A stretch of 64,000 nucleotides of DNA from Punica granatum (taxonomy: Eukaryota; Streptophyta; Magnoliopsida; Myrtales; Lythraceae), in NCBI RefSeq assembly GCF_007655135.1, contig NC_045128.1, positions 23,964,811-24,028,810 of the forward strand. Reading direction: 5' to 3'. A model generated the notes under the pieces. It made no database searches. It was not told the origin of the DNA and saw only the letters and a list, made by a program, of their open reading frames with translations. Shown here one piece after another: positions 35,052-45,907 of this stretch. The position numbers and the translations under genes are program-made. The stretch's first letter is position 1. Every line of letters starts with the position of its first letter.

Positions 35052-38000
35052 CTATTTGGAGGCTTCAAGCATACCGGCTATACTTCGGCAAACATGAAGT
35101 TTCTCCCTAGCGAGAGGTTTTGTCATCATATCAGCTCCATTCTCATCGGTGTGCACTTTGTCTAGCTTCACCAGCTTGGACTCCAACACATCTCTAATCC
35201 AATGAAGCTTGATATCGATATGCTTCGACCTCGAATGGAAAGTGGGATTCTTGCAAAGATGAATTGCGCTTTGACTATCACAGTGTAGAACATACCTTTC
35301 TTGCTTCAAGCTCAACTCCTGCAAAAACTTTTGCAACCACAACATCTCCTTGCAACCTTCGGTCACCGCAATGTATTCGGCTTCCGTTGTAGACAAAGCG
35401 ATGCACTTTTGAAGCCTTGACTGCCATGAGATAGCTCCCCCTGCAAAAGTCATCAAGTATCCCGAAGTGGATTTCCGGGAATCGATATCTCCTGCCATAT
35501 CTGCATCCGTGTAGCCCACTAACTCCGGCTTACCAGTGCCAAAGTGTAAACACACCTTGGATGTTCCTCTGAGATACCTCAGAATCCACTTAACTGCATT
35601 CCAATGCTCTTTCCCCGGATTGGAGAGAAAACGACTAACCACACCAACAGAATGAGCGATATCTGGTCTTGTACAGACCATGGCATACATCAAACTTCCT
35701 ACAGCTGATGAGTAAGGAACTTTCTTCATCTCTTCTTTCTCCTTCTCACTTGTAGGACATTGCTTCGAGCTAAGTTTGAAATGAGAAGCAAGTGGTGATG
35801 AAACTGGTTTAGCATTACCCATGTTGAACCGATCCAAAATCTTCTCGATGTACTTCTCTTGAGAAAGCCAAAGTTTTCCACTTGATCTGTCACGAGAAAT
35901 ATGCATCCCAAGGATCTGCTTTGCCGGTCCCAAATCCTTCATGGCAAAGGACTTGTTGAGCTCCTTCTTCAACTCTGTAATCTTGCTCATATCATGACCA
36001 ACAAGTAGCATATCATTCACATATAACAGTAAAATGATAAAATCACCATTCGAGAATTGTTTCACGAACACACAATGATCTGAAGTTGTCCGTGTGTAGC
36101 CATGGCTCAACATGAAAGAGTCAAACTTTTTATACCACTGCCGAGGTGCTTGCTTAAGCCCATACAAGCTCTTTCTCAGCCTGCACACCAAATGCTCCTT
36201 ACCTTTAACTCGGAATCCTTCAGGCTGCTCCATATATATTTCTTCCTCCAAGTCACCATGCAGGAAAGCTGTTTTTACATCGAGCTGCTCGATCTCCAAG
36301 TTCAGACTAGCTGCCAGTGCGAGAACAACTCGGATCGATGACATCTTGACAACGGGCGAGAAGATCTCCTCGAAGTCAACTCCTTTCTTCTGGTTGAAAC
36401 CTTTCACTACCAGTCGAGCTTTGTATCGAGGTCGCGAGTTCTCTGTCTTCAACCTGTAGACCCATTTGTTCTTCAATGCTCTCTTACCTTGCGGTAGCTT
36501 CACTAGGTCATACGTGTGATTTTCGGACAAGGAGTTCATCTCCTCATTCATCGCCTTCAACCAGTGCTCCTTGTACTCATGTGCCACAGCTTCATCATAG
36601 CACTCAGGTTCTCCCCCGTCAGTCAGTAGCACATATTCATGAGGCGGATATCTTGTAGATGATCGTCTTATTCTATCAGATTGTCTAGGTAGATCTGCAG
36701 GCTCTAACTGTAACTGCGAGCCTGTATCATCCGTAGTCACATCATCATCTACCTGAGGAATCTCACCCCCAGTCGTGGTTTCTTCATACTCACCAGGTAC
36801 CTCTTCCATTGGATGCTCTACATCAACCGGTACAGGAATAGAGATCTCGTGAGGATTGCCTACACTGGCCTTCTCTAACTTTTGCAAATCCTCGATTGTC
36901 TGGTCCTCAAAGAAGACAACATCCCTGCTCCTGATGATCTTCTTGCTATCAGGGTCCCAAAGCCTGTACCCGAACTCTTCATGTGCATAACCCAAGAAGA
37001 TGCACTGTTTTGCCTTGGCATCAAGTTTTGATCTTTCATCTCGAGGAATGTGAACAGATGCCCTGCACCCGAATACTCTGAGATGCTTGTATGATACTTT
37101 CTTGCCGGTCCACACCTGCTGGGGTACATCTCCATCAAGTGCAACTGACGGTGTAAGATTAATAAGATCAACCGCTGACCTCATTGCCTCGCCCCAGAAA
37201 GGCTTAGACAGTTTCGCTTGAGAAAGCATACAACGAACTCTCTCAACAATTGTGCGGTTCATCCTCTCTGCAAGCCCGTTCTGTTGTGGTGTCTTCGGTA
37301 CCGTCTTCTCAAGTTTGATACCGTGAGTCCTGCAATAGTTCTCGAAAGAACCTCTATACTCACCACCATTATCAGCTCTGACACATTTCAGCTTCATGCC
37401 TGTTTCTCTTTCCACTGCTACATGGAAGTTCTTGAAAATCTCAGTCACCTGATCTTTAGTTCTCATAGGGTAAGCCCAAACTTTCCTGGTGTGATCATCT
37501 ATAAATGTCACAAAATAGAGAGCACCACCAAGAGATCTATCCGACATAAAACAAACATCTGTATGCACAAGATCAAGTATATGATGGCATCTAGAGGGAC
37601 GACTTCTAACAAAAGAAACTCTCCTCTGCTTACCAGCTAAACAGTGATCACAGGTGCTCAAGTGCATACCTTTAATGGGCAAAGACTGCTTTCTAGCAAG
37701 AATTTGAATACCTTTCTCGCTGATATGTCCGAGTCTCCTGTGCCATAGCTCGATAGGATAATCCTCAACAACATTAACCTGACCGGAGTTGTGTCTGGCA
37801 CGCAGCCTGTAGAGAGTGTCGGTCTTCTGACCCCGTGCCACAATCAACGAACCCTTGGAGAGCTTCCATCTCCCATTGCTGAATTCATTACTGTAGCCTT
37901 CATCATCAAGTTGACCCGTCGAGATTAGGTTAAGGCGAATTTCTGGAACATGCCTCACCTTCTTCAAAAACAACTTGCAGCCAAGCTCGGTCTCTAGACA

Positions 38001-39020
38001 GACATCACCAATACCGACAATCTTGCATGATTGTCCATTCCCCATTCTCACATAACCATAGTCCCCGGTAGTGTAAGATGAAAAGAAATCCCGATGAGGA
38101 GTGACATGAAACGAGGCACCTGTATCTGCAACCCAGGTAGAGTCCTGACATGTGAAATTCACATAGGCTTCATCACAAATGATGTAGGTCTCTCCATCAG
38201 ATGCCACTGCTGTAGTACCTTCTTCCTTCTTGCTCTCACCGTTGCCATTCTGATTTTTCTTCAGAGCTCTACACTCCCTTTTGTAGTGTCTCTCCTTTCC
38301 ACAGTGATAGCAAGTGACCACTTTCCTCGTCTTCGACTTTGATCTACCCCTCGATTTGCCACGTGAGTTACTATGCTTGGAAGAGAAATTTCTGCTTTGA
38401 CTTCTCCCCCGTTGTTCAGTAACCAAAGCTTCAGACTGAATGAAAATTCCCGTGCCTTTCCTTCTAGTCTCCTCATTAAATAAACTGTCTGTCACCGTAG
38501 CCAACGATAGCTTCCCGTTTGGCGCAGAATTGCTTAATGCAACCACGAGTGTGTCCCAATTATCCGGTAGAGTCCCTAAAAGTAGACAAGCCTGCAACTC
38601 ATCGGGTAATATTATCTCCAGGTTCGTCAACTGGTTAATAATATCCTGGAAATTACTCATGTGCGCAGCCATATCACCTCCATCCTGGAAACGAAGATGA
38701 ACCAGCTTCTTCACGAGGAATGCCTTATTTTGTGGTGTCTTCCTCGCATAGAGATTTGTCAATTTATCCCACAAAGCTTTCGCATTTGTCTCCTGAGCAA
38801 CATGATGATAAATACTATTGTCTATCCACTGCCGAATCAAACCAATAGTCTTCCGATTTGTGCGTTCCCAAGCCTTGTCATCCTTATCTTTGGGTTTCGC
38901 GGAATCCCTTTCAATAGGATCGTACAAATCCCTGCAAAATAGAAGATCCTCCATCCGAGACTTCCATATAGAGTAGTTGGTTGCATTCAACTTGAACATA
39001 GATCCTGTAGATTCCTCCAT
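35052..39020 (-). CDS. Copia gag-pol polyprotein, open throughout, RT site altered
   Basis: From ATG 39020 an unbroken frame of 1,322 residues holds, in order: gag (KLNATNYSIWKSRMEDLLF); the CCHC knuckle CYHCGKERHYKREC; aspartic protease WVADTGASFHVTP; integrase with the HHCC zinc finger (LWHRRLGHIS then CDHCLAGKQ) and catalytic D, D, E (HTDV, RADNGGEY, QQNGLAERMNR); reverse transcriptase (YKARLVVKGF, LDVKTAFLHGDLEEEIYMEQ, LYGLKQAPRQWYKKFD); and RNase H (YTDADMAGD, STTEAEY, CDSQSA, KHIDIK). The RT catalytic motif reads Tyr-Val-Asn-Asp where the family has two Asp residues. This change of the first metal-binding Asp should abolish polymerase activity, although the rest looks functional. The neighbouring codon context suggests a single G-to-A change. 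It might still be moved by enzymes from relatives. Confidence 0.95.
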   Translation of the reverse strand: MEESTGSMFKLNATNYSIWKSRMEDLLFCRDLYDPIERDSAKPKDKDDKAWERTNRKTIGLIRQWIDNSIYHHVAQETNAKALWDKLTNLYARKTPQNKAFLVKKLVHLRFQDGGDMAAHMSNFQDIINQLTNLEIILPDELQACLLLGTLPDNWDTLVVALSNSAPNGKLSLATVTDSLFNEETRRKGTGIFIQSEALVTEQRGRSQSRNFSSKHSNSRGKSRGRSKSKTRKVVTCYHCGKERHYKRECRALKKNQNGNGESKKEEGTTAVASDGETYIICDEAYVNFTCQDSTWVADTGASFHVTPHRDFFSSYTTGDYGYVRMGNGQSCKIVGIGDVCLETELGCKLFLKKVRHVPEIRLNLISTGQLDDEGYSNEFSNGRWKLSKGSLIVARGQKTDTLYRLRARHNSGQVNVVEDYPIELWHRRLGHISEKGIQILARKQSLPIKGMHLSTCDHCLAGKQRRVSFVRSRPSRCHHILDLVHTDVCFMSDRSLGGALYFVTFIDDHTRKVWAYPMRTKDQVTEIFKNFHVAVERETGMKLKCVRADNGGEYRGSFENYCRTHGIKLEKTVPKTPQQNGLAERMNRTIVERVRCMLSQAKLSKPFWGEAMRSAVDLINLTPSVALDGDVPQQVWTGKKVSYKHLRVFGCRASVHIPRDERSKLDAKAKQCIFLGYAHEEFGYRLWDPDSKKIIRSRDVVFFEDQTIEDLQKLEKASVGNPHEISIPVPVDVEHPMEEVPGEYEETTTGGEIPQVDDDVTTDDTGSQLQLEPADLPRQSDRIRRSSTRYPPHEYVLLTDGGEPECYDEAVAHEYKEHWLKAMNEEMNSLSENHTYDLVKLPQGKRALKNKWVYRLKTENSRPRYKARLVVKGFNQKKGVDFEEIFSPVVKMSSIRVVLALAASLNLEIEQLDVKTAFLHGDLEEEIYMEQPEGFRVKGKEHLVCRLRKSLYGLKQAPRQWYKKFDSFMLSHGYTRTTSDHCVFVKQFSNGDFIILLLYVNDMLLVGHDMSKITELKKELNKSFAMKDLGPAKQILGMHISRDRSSGKLWLSQEKYIEKILDRFNMGNAKPVSSPLASHFKLSSKQCPTSEKEKEEMKKVPYSSAVGSLMYAMVCTRPDIAHSVGVVSRFLSNPGKEHWNAVKWILRYLRGTSKVCLHFGTGKPELVGYTDADMAGDIDSRKSTSGYLMTFAGGAISWQSRLQKCIALSTTEAEYIAVTEGCKEMLWLQKFLQELSLKQERYVLHCDSQSAIHLCKNPTFHSRSKHIDIKLHWIRDVLESKLVKLDKVHTDENGADMMTKPLAREKLHVCRSIAGMLEASK

Positions 39021-39060
39021 CTCGAAAACACCGAAAAAACTCAAACTTCTCTAACCCGAA

Positions 39061-39072
39061 GCTTTGATACCA
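39061..39072 (-). promoter_or_regulatory. Copia primer-binding site
   Basis: Minus-strand TGGTATCAAAGC starts 3 nt inside the 5' LTR boundary. It complements the 3' end of initiator-Met tRNA at 11 of 12 positions and primes minus-strand DNA synthesis. Confidence 0.85.
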
Positions 39073-39074
39073 CT

Positions 39075-39772
39075 TGTTGGGGGGAGGGGATGCACTCAAC
39101 CAAACAATAACGCAGCGATTAATCTTCCTCCCCTTCTAGTGTAATCGAGATAGGAACTAATCAAATCAACCAACAAGCAGTAAAGTAAAACAACACCAAG
39201 AATTTTACGTGGAAAACCCCAATGTGGGGAAAAACCACGGGACCAACTCCGAATCAACGATCCACTATGAAGGTTATACAATGTCTTTCATCAAGGGTAA
39301 ACCCTTGGATCACCAAACTCAAGAGAAACACTCTCTTGGATCACCCAAATACTAAATTCGTCACCCACACCGGGTGGTTCACAAAATCAGCTGAAACAGC
39401 ACCTACAGAGCTCGAATAGAAATTCTGACCGTTCAGAAGTTAGCCCCACGTGTTGTGAAGCTGCTGTCAAAATTTCGTCCCAATCGGAGTTCGTTTGATG
39501 TCCCGATCGAGGTTTGATCTCCAGCTGCGCGCTGCCCCTGTTGAGCAGAATTCGGCTCTGCTCTTCCTTTGTTCTTTGTGCTGTTTTGCTGCTTGCAGCT
39601 CTTCTGCCGCTGCTGTCTACTCTAATCTGCAGCTGTTCTGCTGCTATTTATACCTCAGCTGATTTGCTGAAACAAAAACCCTAATAAAATGGGTTCTTGG
39701 GCTTATTAAGGCCCGATAAAAGCCCAATACAATTTGAGCCCAACTTCCTCCAAATTGGAGGGATACCCAACA
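39075..39772 (-). repeat. Copia 5' LTR
   Basis: Right-hand copy, 698 bp, adjacent to the primer-binding site. It should hold the element's promoter. Confidence 0.95.
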
Positions 39773-39908
39773 CCATCTTCCTCCCCCTTGAACTCATGCA
39801 TGCCGAGCTCTGTGCCTTGCTCGCGTGCTTCCTTGCTCTTGCTCTAGTCCTCCCTCTCAGTCTTTCCCTCTCAACGTCTCTCTCTCCCTCTCTCTGTCTC
39901 ATGATACT

Positions 39909-39940
<32 letters not shown>

Positions 39941-40818
39941 CTTTCTTTCGGTTTCCCCCAAGTCCAGAAACAGAGTAAAGAAAGAAAGAAGAAAGAAACA
40001 AATGGAATGGAAAAGGATGGCGGTGGAAATGGGGTGGTCTCAAGGGGAAATGAGGGCAACGCGAGGCCCTTGCCAACCTTTCTATCTCTTTTTTTTATCA
40101 GCAACATGGATATAATATATATATATATATATATATATAGAAGCATGTAAGTATATGTATTTATGCTATTTGAAATTAAAAAAAAATGTGAGGTCTCACA
40201 ATAATTCACTGTGATCTCAAGCCCAGCAACATTCTTCTCAATGAGGAAATGGTTGCACTTGTCGGCGATTTTGGCCTCGCAAGGTTTGGTCCAAGACCCA
40301 TGGATGAACTATGCACCAATCAATCAAGTTCTACGGGGGTCAGAGGTTCCCCAGGTTCTGTTGCACCAGGTAACAAACTGTACACTGTCTATCTGTTCTC
40401 TTTTTGTTTGTTTTTCTCTTTTCACTATTTATCAGTCCATTTACTATGGTTATCTTTTCCCTCAGAATCTCGTGTTTCAGAGTATGGATGGGGAAGTGAA
40501 GTGTCGACATCAAGAGCTGTCTACAGTTATGGCATCGTCTTGCTAGAGATGTTTACCGGGAAGAGGCTGACTGATGAGATGCTCAGCTAAAATTTGATCC
40601 TTCACGAATATGTGAAGAAAGCTTTGTCTGGTGGAGTTGAAAAATTATAGACCTGAGCCAGCGGAAATGGCACAGTCATTGAGTGCCTGATTTCAGTATT
40701 TCGAGTTGGAGTAGCTTGTTCCAGTGAACAGCCAAAGGAAAGAACGGACATCAGTGATGTGGTGGCTGAGCTGAACTCAATCAGGAGCAAGCTTGTGGCA
40801 AGGAGAGGTTGTTCTTGA

Positions 40819-41246
40819 TTGAGAGGTCAGATTTCTTTTAGATGAATTCATGTGGAGTGAATAAGAATTTCACGGTACTCTCCTCTGTCCCAATGTATTT
40901 TTCAAGTCAAATGTTCATGTTATATAATTCCAATATGGTTTACGGCTTTCTAATACGATGCACAAACTGTCACAATATTCTCTACAACACGAAGAAAACG
41001 AAGTCAGCTCTAAACGAAAAAGAAAAAAAGAAACTGACGTTGGTATCACTAAGAAAGCAAAATAATTCATTACAAAAGCAACTCATGGTCACTGCCAATA
41101 ACTAGTCAACTACTATTTTAGTTTTCTCTTCATCTTAATGTGCAGCTTTTGCAGAAAATGGAATGGCAAAGTGTAGTGCATCTTAACCACTGTGAAAGCT
41201 GAGATCATGGGACTTCCTTCCAACTTTCTTGAGACAGCTTCATGTG
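40819..41246. other. RLK2 3' flank and intergenic DNA
   Basis: The first bases resemble the RLK1 3'UTR (GAATTCATGTGGAGTG-like). The rest shows nothing recognisable. Confidence 0.5.
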
Positions 41247-41507
41247 TCAGATGGAGATGTATCGCAAACCTGATACAAGTTGTGGGTGTAAACCATAGAC
41301 AGGCATGTTGAAAGGGGACATAGCAACTTTGTTAGCCGCATAATACTCTCTCCTTCTTGCAATTTCCATAGCACGCAATCGTCCGCTCTGAAATATTACG
41401 CCTACTAGAAGAAAGTGTGAAGATGTGCAGCATATCTGAGACCTCAGGAGACTCGAAGAATGCAGCAGAATAGAGAACAGAGCACAGAACTCTCTGCCGA
41501 AAAGCAT
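41247..41507 (-). CDS. Small hypothetical protein, 86 residues
   Basis: A minus-strand ATG at 41507 opens 86 codons. The first 35 residues are hydrophobic (FCALFSILLHSSSLLRSQIC) and could be a signal or membrane segment. Then comes a basic stretch (RAMEIARRREYYAANKVAM) and a C-terminal SPFNMPVYGLHPQLVSGL. The composition looks like real coding sequence rather than chance, but I do not recognise the family with confidence. No introns are needed. The neighbours are TE debris, so it could also be a relic. Confidence 0.35.
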   Translation of the reverse strand: MLFGREFCALFSILLHSSSLLRSQICCTSSHFLLVGVIFQSGRLRAMEIARRREYYAANKVAMSPFNMPVYGLHPQLVSGLRYISI

Positions 41508-41823
41508 TGAGAGCGAGAGGAAGACGAGAAGAAAATCTATGGTACTAGATTTGGGGCTTTGGTGATTCTTGGAGCAATTGATCGAAGTGTACGTGTAAAA
41601 GAATTAATATATATATTTAATATTTAAATAATTTTATGTATATCGCCCGACTCTGCCGTGTATGCGCATTCGGTGAAATGAGAATTCCTTCTGCATTGAT
41701 AACTGTTAACTTGATCAATTATATATAGTTAACAATTAGTTACATTAATTGTACCTAGAAATCAAATAATATCATTTAATATAATTTCATGCTTAATCAT
41801 ATCACTCCTACATACATACTAAG

Positions 41824-42538
41824 CTAGTGAACCCCTGCATTTTACGGGTTTTGAGAAAAAAATTATGATGAAATGTGAGATATGAAGACAATTATTAACA
41901 TTGATTTTATACTTTGTAAAATTTAGCACAATAAATTTCACACTCACGTTCTATAATATTAATATTAGAGCTTATAAGCAAATAATTCATGTAAAATATT
42001 TCATAGATATTATCTCAATTATCAATCTAATTTATAAGAAAATAATTATAAAATCTAGAAAATATAAAATTCCTAACTTTAATTAATGAAAGAGATATTA
42101 ATAATCATAGAGTTTATAAAATTTTAACATTGTGTACTCGCAATTTCTTTTTCTCACTCATATTTCATATATTACGTTTTATAAATTTGTATAATTTTAG
42201 ATAAAATGTTAATCACTTTATTTAATTTAACTTTTATAAGGCTACAAGTGATTATAAAAGCTAATTAACTTAAGTTTAATAATATTTAATAAAATTATTT
42301 ATATTTATTAAATAAAAAATAAAAAATTTCTTATAAAATAACAATAAGTGATCAAAACCCATTTTTAATGTTTCTTCTGCATTTCATTTCTTTAATTATA
42401 ATAATTCAATTTCTATATAACATACTAGTTTATTAATAAATTGACTATTCTACCTCTATTAAATATGAACATTTACTATTCTACTATTCTATCCGTATTT
42501 AATAGGGTGAAATACAACTATATATATATATATATAGA
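41824..42538 (-). mobile_element. Non-autonomous Helitron (minus), about 715 bp
   Basis: On the minus strand it starts TCTATATATATA at 42538, after a host A, and ends with a hairpin-like CCCGTAAAATGCAGGGG, TTCA and CTAG at 41827-41824. The host base after CTAG is C rather than T, so the end may be mutated. The interior is extremely AT-rich without genes. Confidence 0.5.
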
Positions 42539-43134
42539 TTTAGATTTATACGTATCAATCTCCAACTTTGCTGCATATAGTAAAATAATGAATTTTGACC
42601 AACGTGAGTTGGTTCAAACGGTTCGACACTTATTCTGTTTAAGTAAGGTCTCATGATCAAGTCCTGGTAAATATGGGAACCGTTTACTCAATTAACTTGT
42701 TTGGCAAATAGTTCGAGTCATTAGCGCATCATGGGATGGAGTTTCTAGTATACCAGTTTCCTTCAAATAAAATATTAGTCATACATAAATATTAGTCTCA
42801 ATTTATTTGAAGGTGCAAAATCAATTTTGGTCTTACCTACATGAGATGATGTATTAACAATTCATATATATGCCATGCCTTTTGTTTAGTATACATATAC
42901 ATATTTATATGTTATGTATATACATATTTAACAAAAACGTGAATTGAATGAATCGTTTAGCTTGAATAATTAGAACCAGGACTGCAAATTTACTATATTA
43001 GAAATTGATCATTAACAAAGATTACGAATGGTTGTGCAAGAGAATGGTGGCCTAATTGGACATATGCATAAGCTTCCTAAAAGGTGTTGTATTCAACCTT
43101 TGTCCCATAACATTAATTTGCTTATCCAAAGAGA

Positions 43135-43290
43135 AAGAGGGCGATAAAGCGGTAATGTATATCCTCGCTTGTCAATTAAGGTCATAGGTTTCGATTCTTA
43201 TTGTGAGATTATCTATATCCGTTTATTAGCTATTAGGGATTCAATTTTATTGTATTAGCTCTATGGTTATCATGTAAGCGATAAAAAAAA
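43135..43290 (+). repeat. SINE-like or tRNA-like segment (also at 44548-44650)
   Basis: GCGATAAAGCGGTAATGTAT followed by CATAGGTTTCGATTCTTATT gives box-A-like and box-B-like spacing and ends in an A run at about 43290. The second copy at 44548 came with the tandem duplication. Weak evidence. Confidence 0.35.
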
Positions 43291-43539
43291 AGTGTCATGT
43301 CAACCAAAGAAATTGTTCTTATTATTATGCATCAAGAATCCATTCTCCAAATAAAGGGCTTTTGGCATTCATAAGGCCTTATTATTCTAATCAAATATCC
43401 TTCACGAGCGAGGGTAGGGACCAGTTGGGATTAGGATTAGGAACCAGAATAACGCAACATGCATTTTTACGAGGTCCTTATAATCTTGTCCTTGTATGCA
43501 GAGTAGGAAGAGAAGATAATGTGATTGTCGCGGAAGGAC

Positions 43540-44010
43540 TTAATGCACTGAGGTCGGGGGTTCACAGCTTGCCGGCGACCTTTGCGTTTGATTCAAGCTG
43601 CCTTTGTAGCTGCCACGTTGTCTGTCATGGCAGCAGCGAGTGACTTCTCTGATGTCACGGCTTTTAGGTAATCTTATAATTGAATAGATTTGGCTTTGTT
43701 GCGTTGCAACTACCTTGTTTTCTAATAAACGTTTTGTCAATTTTCTTGTTGCAGCCGCCGGGTTGTAGATTATCTAGAGCCTCTCGATGGCTATATTCTA
43801 CATACATGCCATTCGAGAGGGATATATTTTGCGGTTTGTTCACATGTTTGCCTTGCACACTATTGGTGACGGGGTAAAATAAACAGTTAATTTCATTGCA
43901 ATTACAATTGACTTACATTTTTTTTATCGCAATTTAACTCTCTTTTTCCTTCTTTGTAGGTTACCTCCGCACTTATGATTACCGCTAGATCTGTAGCAGT
44001 ACTTAATAAA
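43540..44010 (+). pseudogene. CASP-like protein 5 pseudogene, unit 1 (exons 1-2)
   Basis: A frame ending at a GT donor at 43668 reads PLRLIQAAFVAATLSVMAAA then SDFSDVTAF. This is the first transmembrane helix and conserved loop of CASPL5 proteins, four-helix membrane proteins of the Casparian-strip/MARVEL family. A second exon (about 43756-43868, after an AG at 43755) reads AIREGYILRFVHMFALHTIG then DG before a GT donor, matching the stretch that ends in the conserved IGDG. The two exons do not join in phase and the third exon is lost after the first codons (43960-44010). Confidence 0.6.
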
Positions 44011-44687
44011 ACCTCATTAAAGAATTATGTTGCGTTTAGTTTCATAGTAAGATTTAAAATCAAATTTTGATTTAAAAAGAGTGGTATAAATAAGGCTCGC
44101 CTTTTGATTTTGTATGAATTATTTTGTTTTGTTGTTGAAAAAGAGTGATATAAATGAGACACATTCTTTAACTTTGTATGAGTTATTTTGTTTTGTTGTT
44201 GGTAGAATTAAGTTAGAGTTGTAATTTTAAAATTTCGTTGTGAAACCAAACAGGCCCTTAGATTTTAGAACCTTATTGTAAGGATTCATTTTTTATTTTT
44301 GTTTAGTATGTATAAACATTTTTATATGTTATGTATATACATATTTAACAAAAACGTGAATTCAATGAATGGTTTAGCTTGAATAATCAGAACCAGGACT
44401 GCAAATTTACTATATTAGAAGTTGAACATTAATAAAGATTATGAATTGTTGTGCCAAAGAATGGTGGCCTAATTGGACATAGCGTAAGCTTCCCAAAAGG
44501 TGTTGTATTCCACCTTTGTCCCATAGCATTATTTTGCTTGTCCAAAGAGAAAGAGGGTGATAGCGCAGTAATGTATGTCATCGCTTGTCAATTAAGGTCA
44601 TAGGTTTAATTCTTATTGTGATATTATTCATGTCCCTTTATTATCGTTGGATTTGCAGCGAGCATATCACGGTTCACCTCACCGTCT

Positions 44688-45097
44688 ATGGCTATATTCT
44701 ACATATATGCCATGCGGGAGGGATATAATTTGCAGTCTGTTCACATGTTCTCCTTGCACACTATTAGTGACGGGGTAAGATAAACAGTTAATTTCATTGC
44801 AATTACAATTGAATTACTTTTTTTTAATGCAACTTAACTTTTTTTTTTCCTTCTTTGTAGGTTACCTCCACGCTTATGATTACCGCTGGATTTGCAGCAG
44901 ACGCTATCACGGTTCACCTCGAACATGACGGTCCAACGTGTAGGGTGAACAAGTGTGTCCGGTTAGGTCCAGCAGCAACCCTAACACTCATGGGCTCGGC
45001 TGCCGCTATACCTTTTGTCGTGACCGCCACTAGTCGCTGCTATCTACTGTCTAGTTCCGACAGTCTATTTGGGTTTAGCTTAGCTTTTATTATATAG
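44688..45097 (+). pseudogene. CASP-like protein 5 pseudogene, unit 2 (exons 2-3)
   Basis: An exon at about 44688-44774 (MAIFYIYAMREGYNLQSVHM then ISDG) and, after a GT-AG intron, an exon from 44862 (VTSTLMITAGFAADAITVHL, then CVRLGPAATLTLMG) correspond to the third and fourth helices of CASPL5. The frame degenerates after AAAIPFVV. The first exon is missing in this unit. Confidence 0.6.
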
Positions 45098-45711
45098 ACT
45101 GATATTGCATGCAGAAAGGCAGCCTTAGCAAGTCAATCAAATATATATATATATATATATATATGTAAACTATCTTTTCTGTACATTATTATAAACAACA
45201 CGCTCGAAATATCTTAATTATATATATATATATATGTAATTAACAATTAATTAGAATTTTCCTGTGCGGAACGGTATATATTGCATGTGACATTAAATTT
45301 GAAGAATAGTTAATTTTCCTTTTCGGTGAATAATCGGGGCAATGCCAAACAAGAAATTAGCGAAGAATATAGTTCATTATGATTTTGGTTGATTATATAC
45401 ATTCTTTTTCAAACTTTTTATTGGATATTTTAAGTGTCAAGCAGCAAAATTTGACGAAATGTGGCCTACTCAGTGGTTTATACAGCAGAAGAAAATGGAA
45501 GAGCACAGTAAGATAATGAAGCACCAGAAGAAAGTCCTTAATAAAACTGCATTGCAGAATTAGATTTTAGAACCTTATTGTATGGATTCATTTTTTGTTT
45601 TTGTTTAGTATGTATATACATATTTATATGATATGTATATGCATATTTAACAAAAACGTGAAGTGAATGAATGATTTAACTTAAATAATCAGATTTTTTT
45701 CCTTCTTTGCA

Positions 45712-45907
45712 AGTTACCTCCATGCTTATGATTACAGCTGGATTTGCAGCGGGTGCCATCACGGTTCACCTAGACCGTGACGGTGCAGCGTGTATGGTGA
45801 ACGAGTGTGTCCGGTTTGGTACAGCGACAGCCCTAACACTCATGGGCTGGGCTGCCGCTGTACCTTTTGTCGCGACCAGCTACTGGATGCTGCTACCTAT
45901 TGTCTAG
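45712..45907 (+). pseudogene. CASP-like protein 5 pseudogene, unit 3 (last exon)
   Basis: Only the last exon remains: MLMITAGFAAGAITVHLDRD, then NECVRFGTATALTLMGWAAA, ending in a stop at 45907. It is closer to the family than unit 2, with the Trp-Ala-Ala helix motif kept. Confidence 0.6.

Larger units (their letters stand above)
34335..39777 (-). mobile_element. Full-length Ty1/Copia retrotransposon, recent insertion
   Basis: LTRs at 34340-35036 (697 bp) and 39075-39772 (698 bp) are identical by reading except for a few changes in the first 20 bp or so of each. Both are bounded by TG and CA. An exact 5-bp target duplication CCATC lies at 34335-34339 and 39773-39777. The element is on the minus strand: the 5' LTR is the right-hand one, with primer-binding site TGGTATCAAAGC at 39072-39061, one mismatch from the initiator-Met tRNA complement. 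The polypurine tract is the complement of 35037-35050. A single uninterrupted gag-pol frame fills the interior. The Tork/Tnt1-like lineage is inferred from the gag start and domain order. Confidence 0.95.
31645..40200 (-). mobile_element. Solo LTR, about 3.1 kb, split by a Copia element
   Basis: The LTR in minus orientation runs from 40200 (starts TGTGAGACCTCACA) to 31645 (ends GTCGTGATA, where relatives end in TGACA). Excluding the Copia insertion (34340-39772 and its 5-bp duplication), it is about 3.1 kb. A 5-bp target duplication, ATAGT at 31640-31644 and ATAAT at 40201-40205, flanks it with one mismatch. RLK2 reads through cleanly when it is removed. No gag-pol of its own lies between, so it is a solo LTR left by recombination between two LTRs. 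LTRs this long suggest a LARD-like or Tat/Ogre-like family; the family is not identified. Confidence 0.85.
30567..40818 (+). pseudogene. RLK2: broken LRR receptor kinase, split by an 8.6-kb insertion
   Basis: A 5'-truncated relative of RLK1. The left part (30567-31644) has LRRs (NSFVGMLPNEVGNLRNLGYL, TLGTCIRLKQLYMGGNKLQG) with an in-frame TGA near 30951. It has lost about 40 bp encoding the glycine-rich loop near 31350, and the segment between the C-helix region and YEF is also missing. At 31644, inside the codons before the catalytic HCDLKPSN, a solo LTR is inserted. The kinase resumes at 40201 (CDLKPSN, GDFGLARF, the intron near 40370-40480, then LLEMFTGKRLTDEML) and ends at TGA 40816-40818 after further breaks. 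It is non-functional as a kinase. The preserved intron shows it arose by DNA duplication, not retroposition. Confidence 0.85.

Noticed and set aside
39697..40115. Ser/Leu-rich frames near 39.7-40.1 kb
   Set aside because: Translations of a TC/GA microsatellite and LTR sequence, without family similarity.
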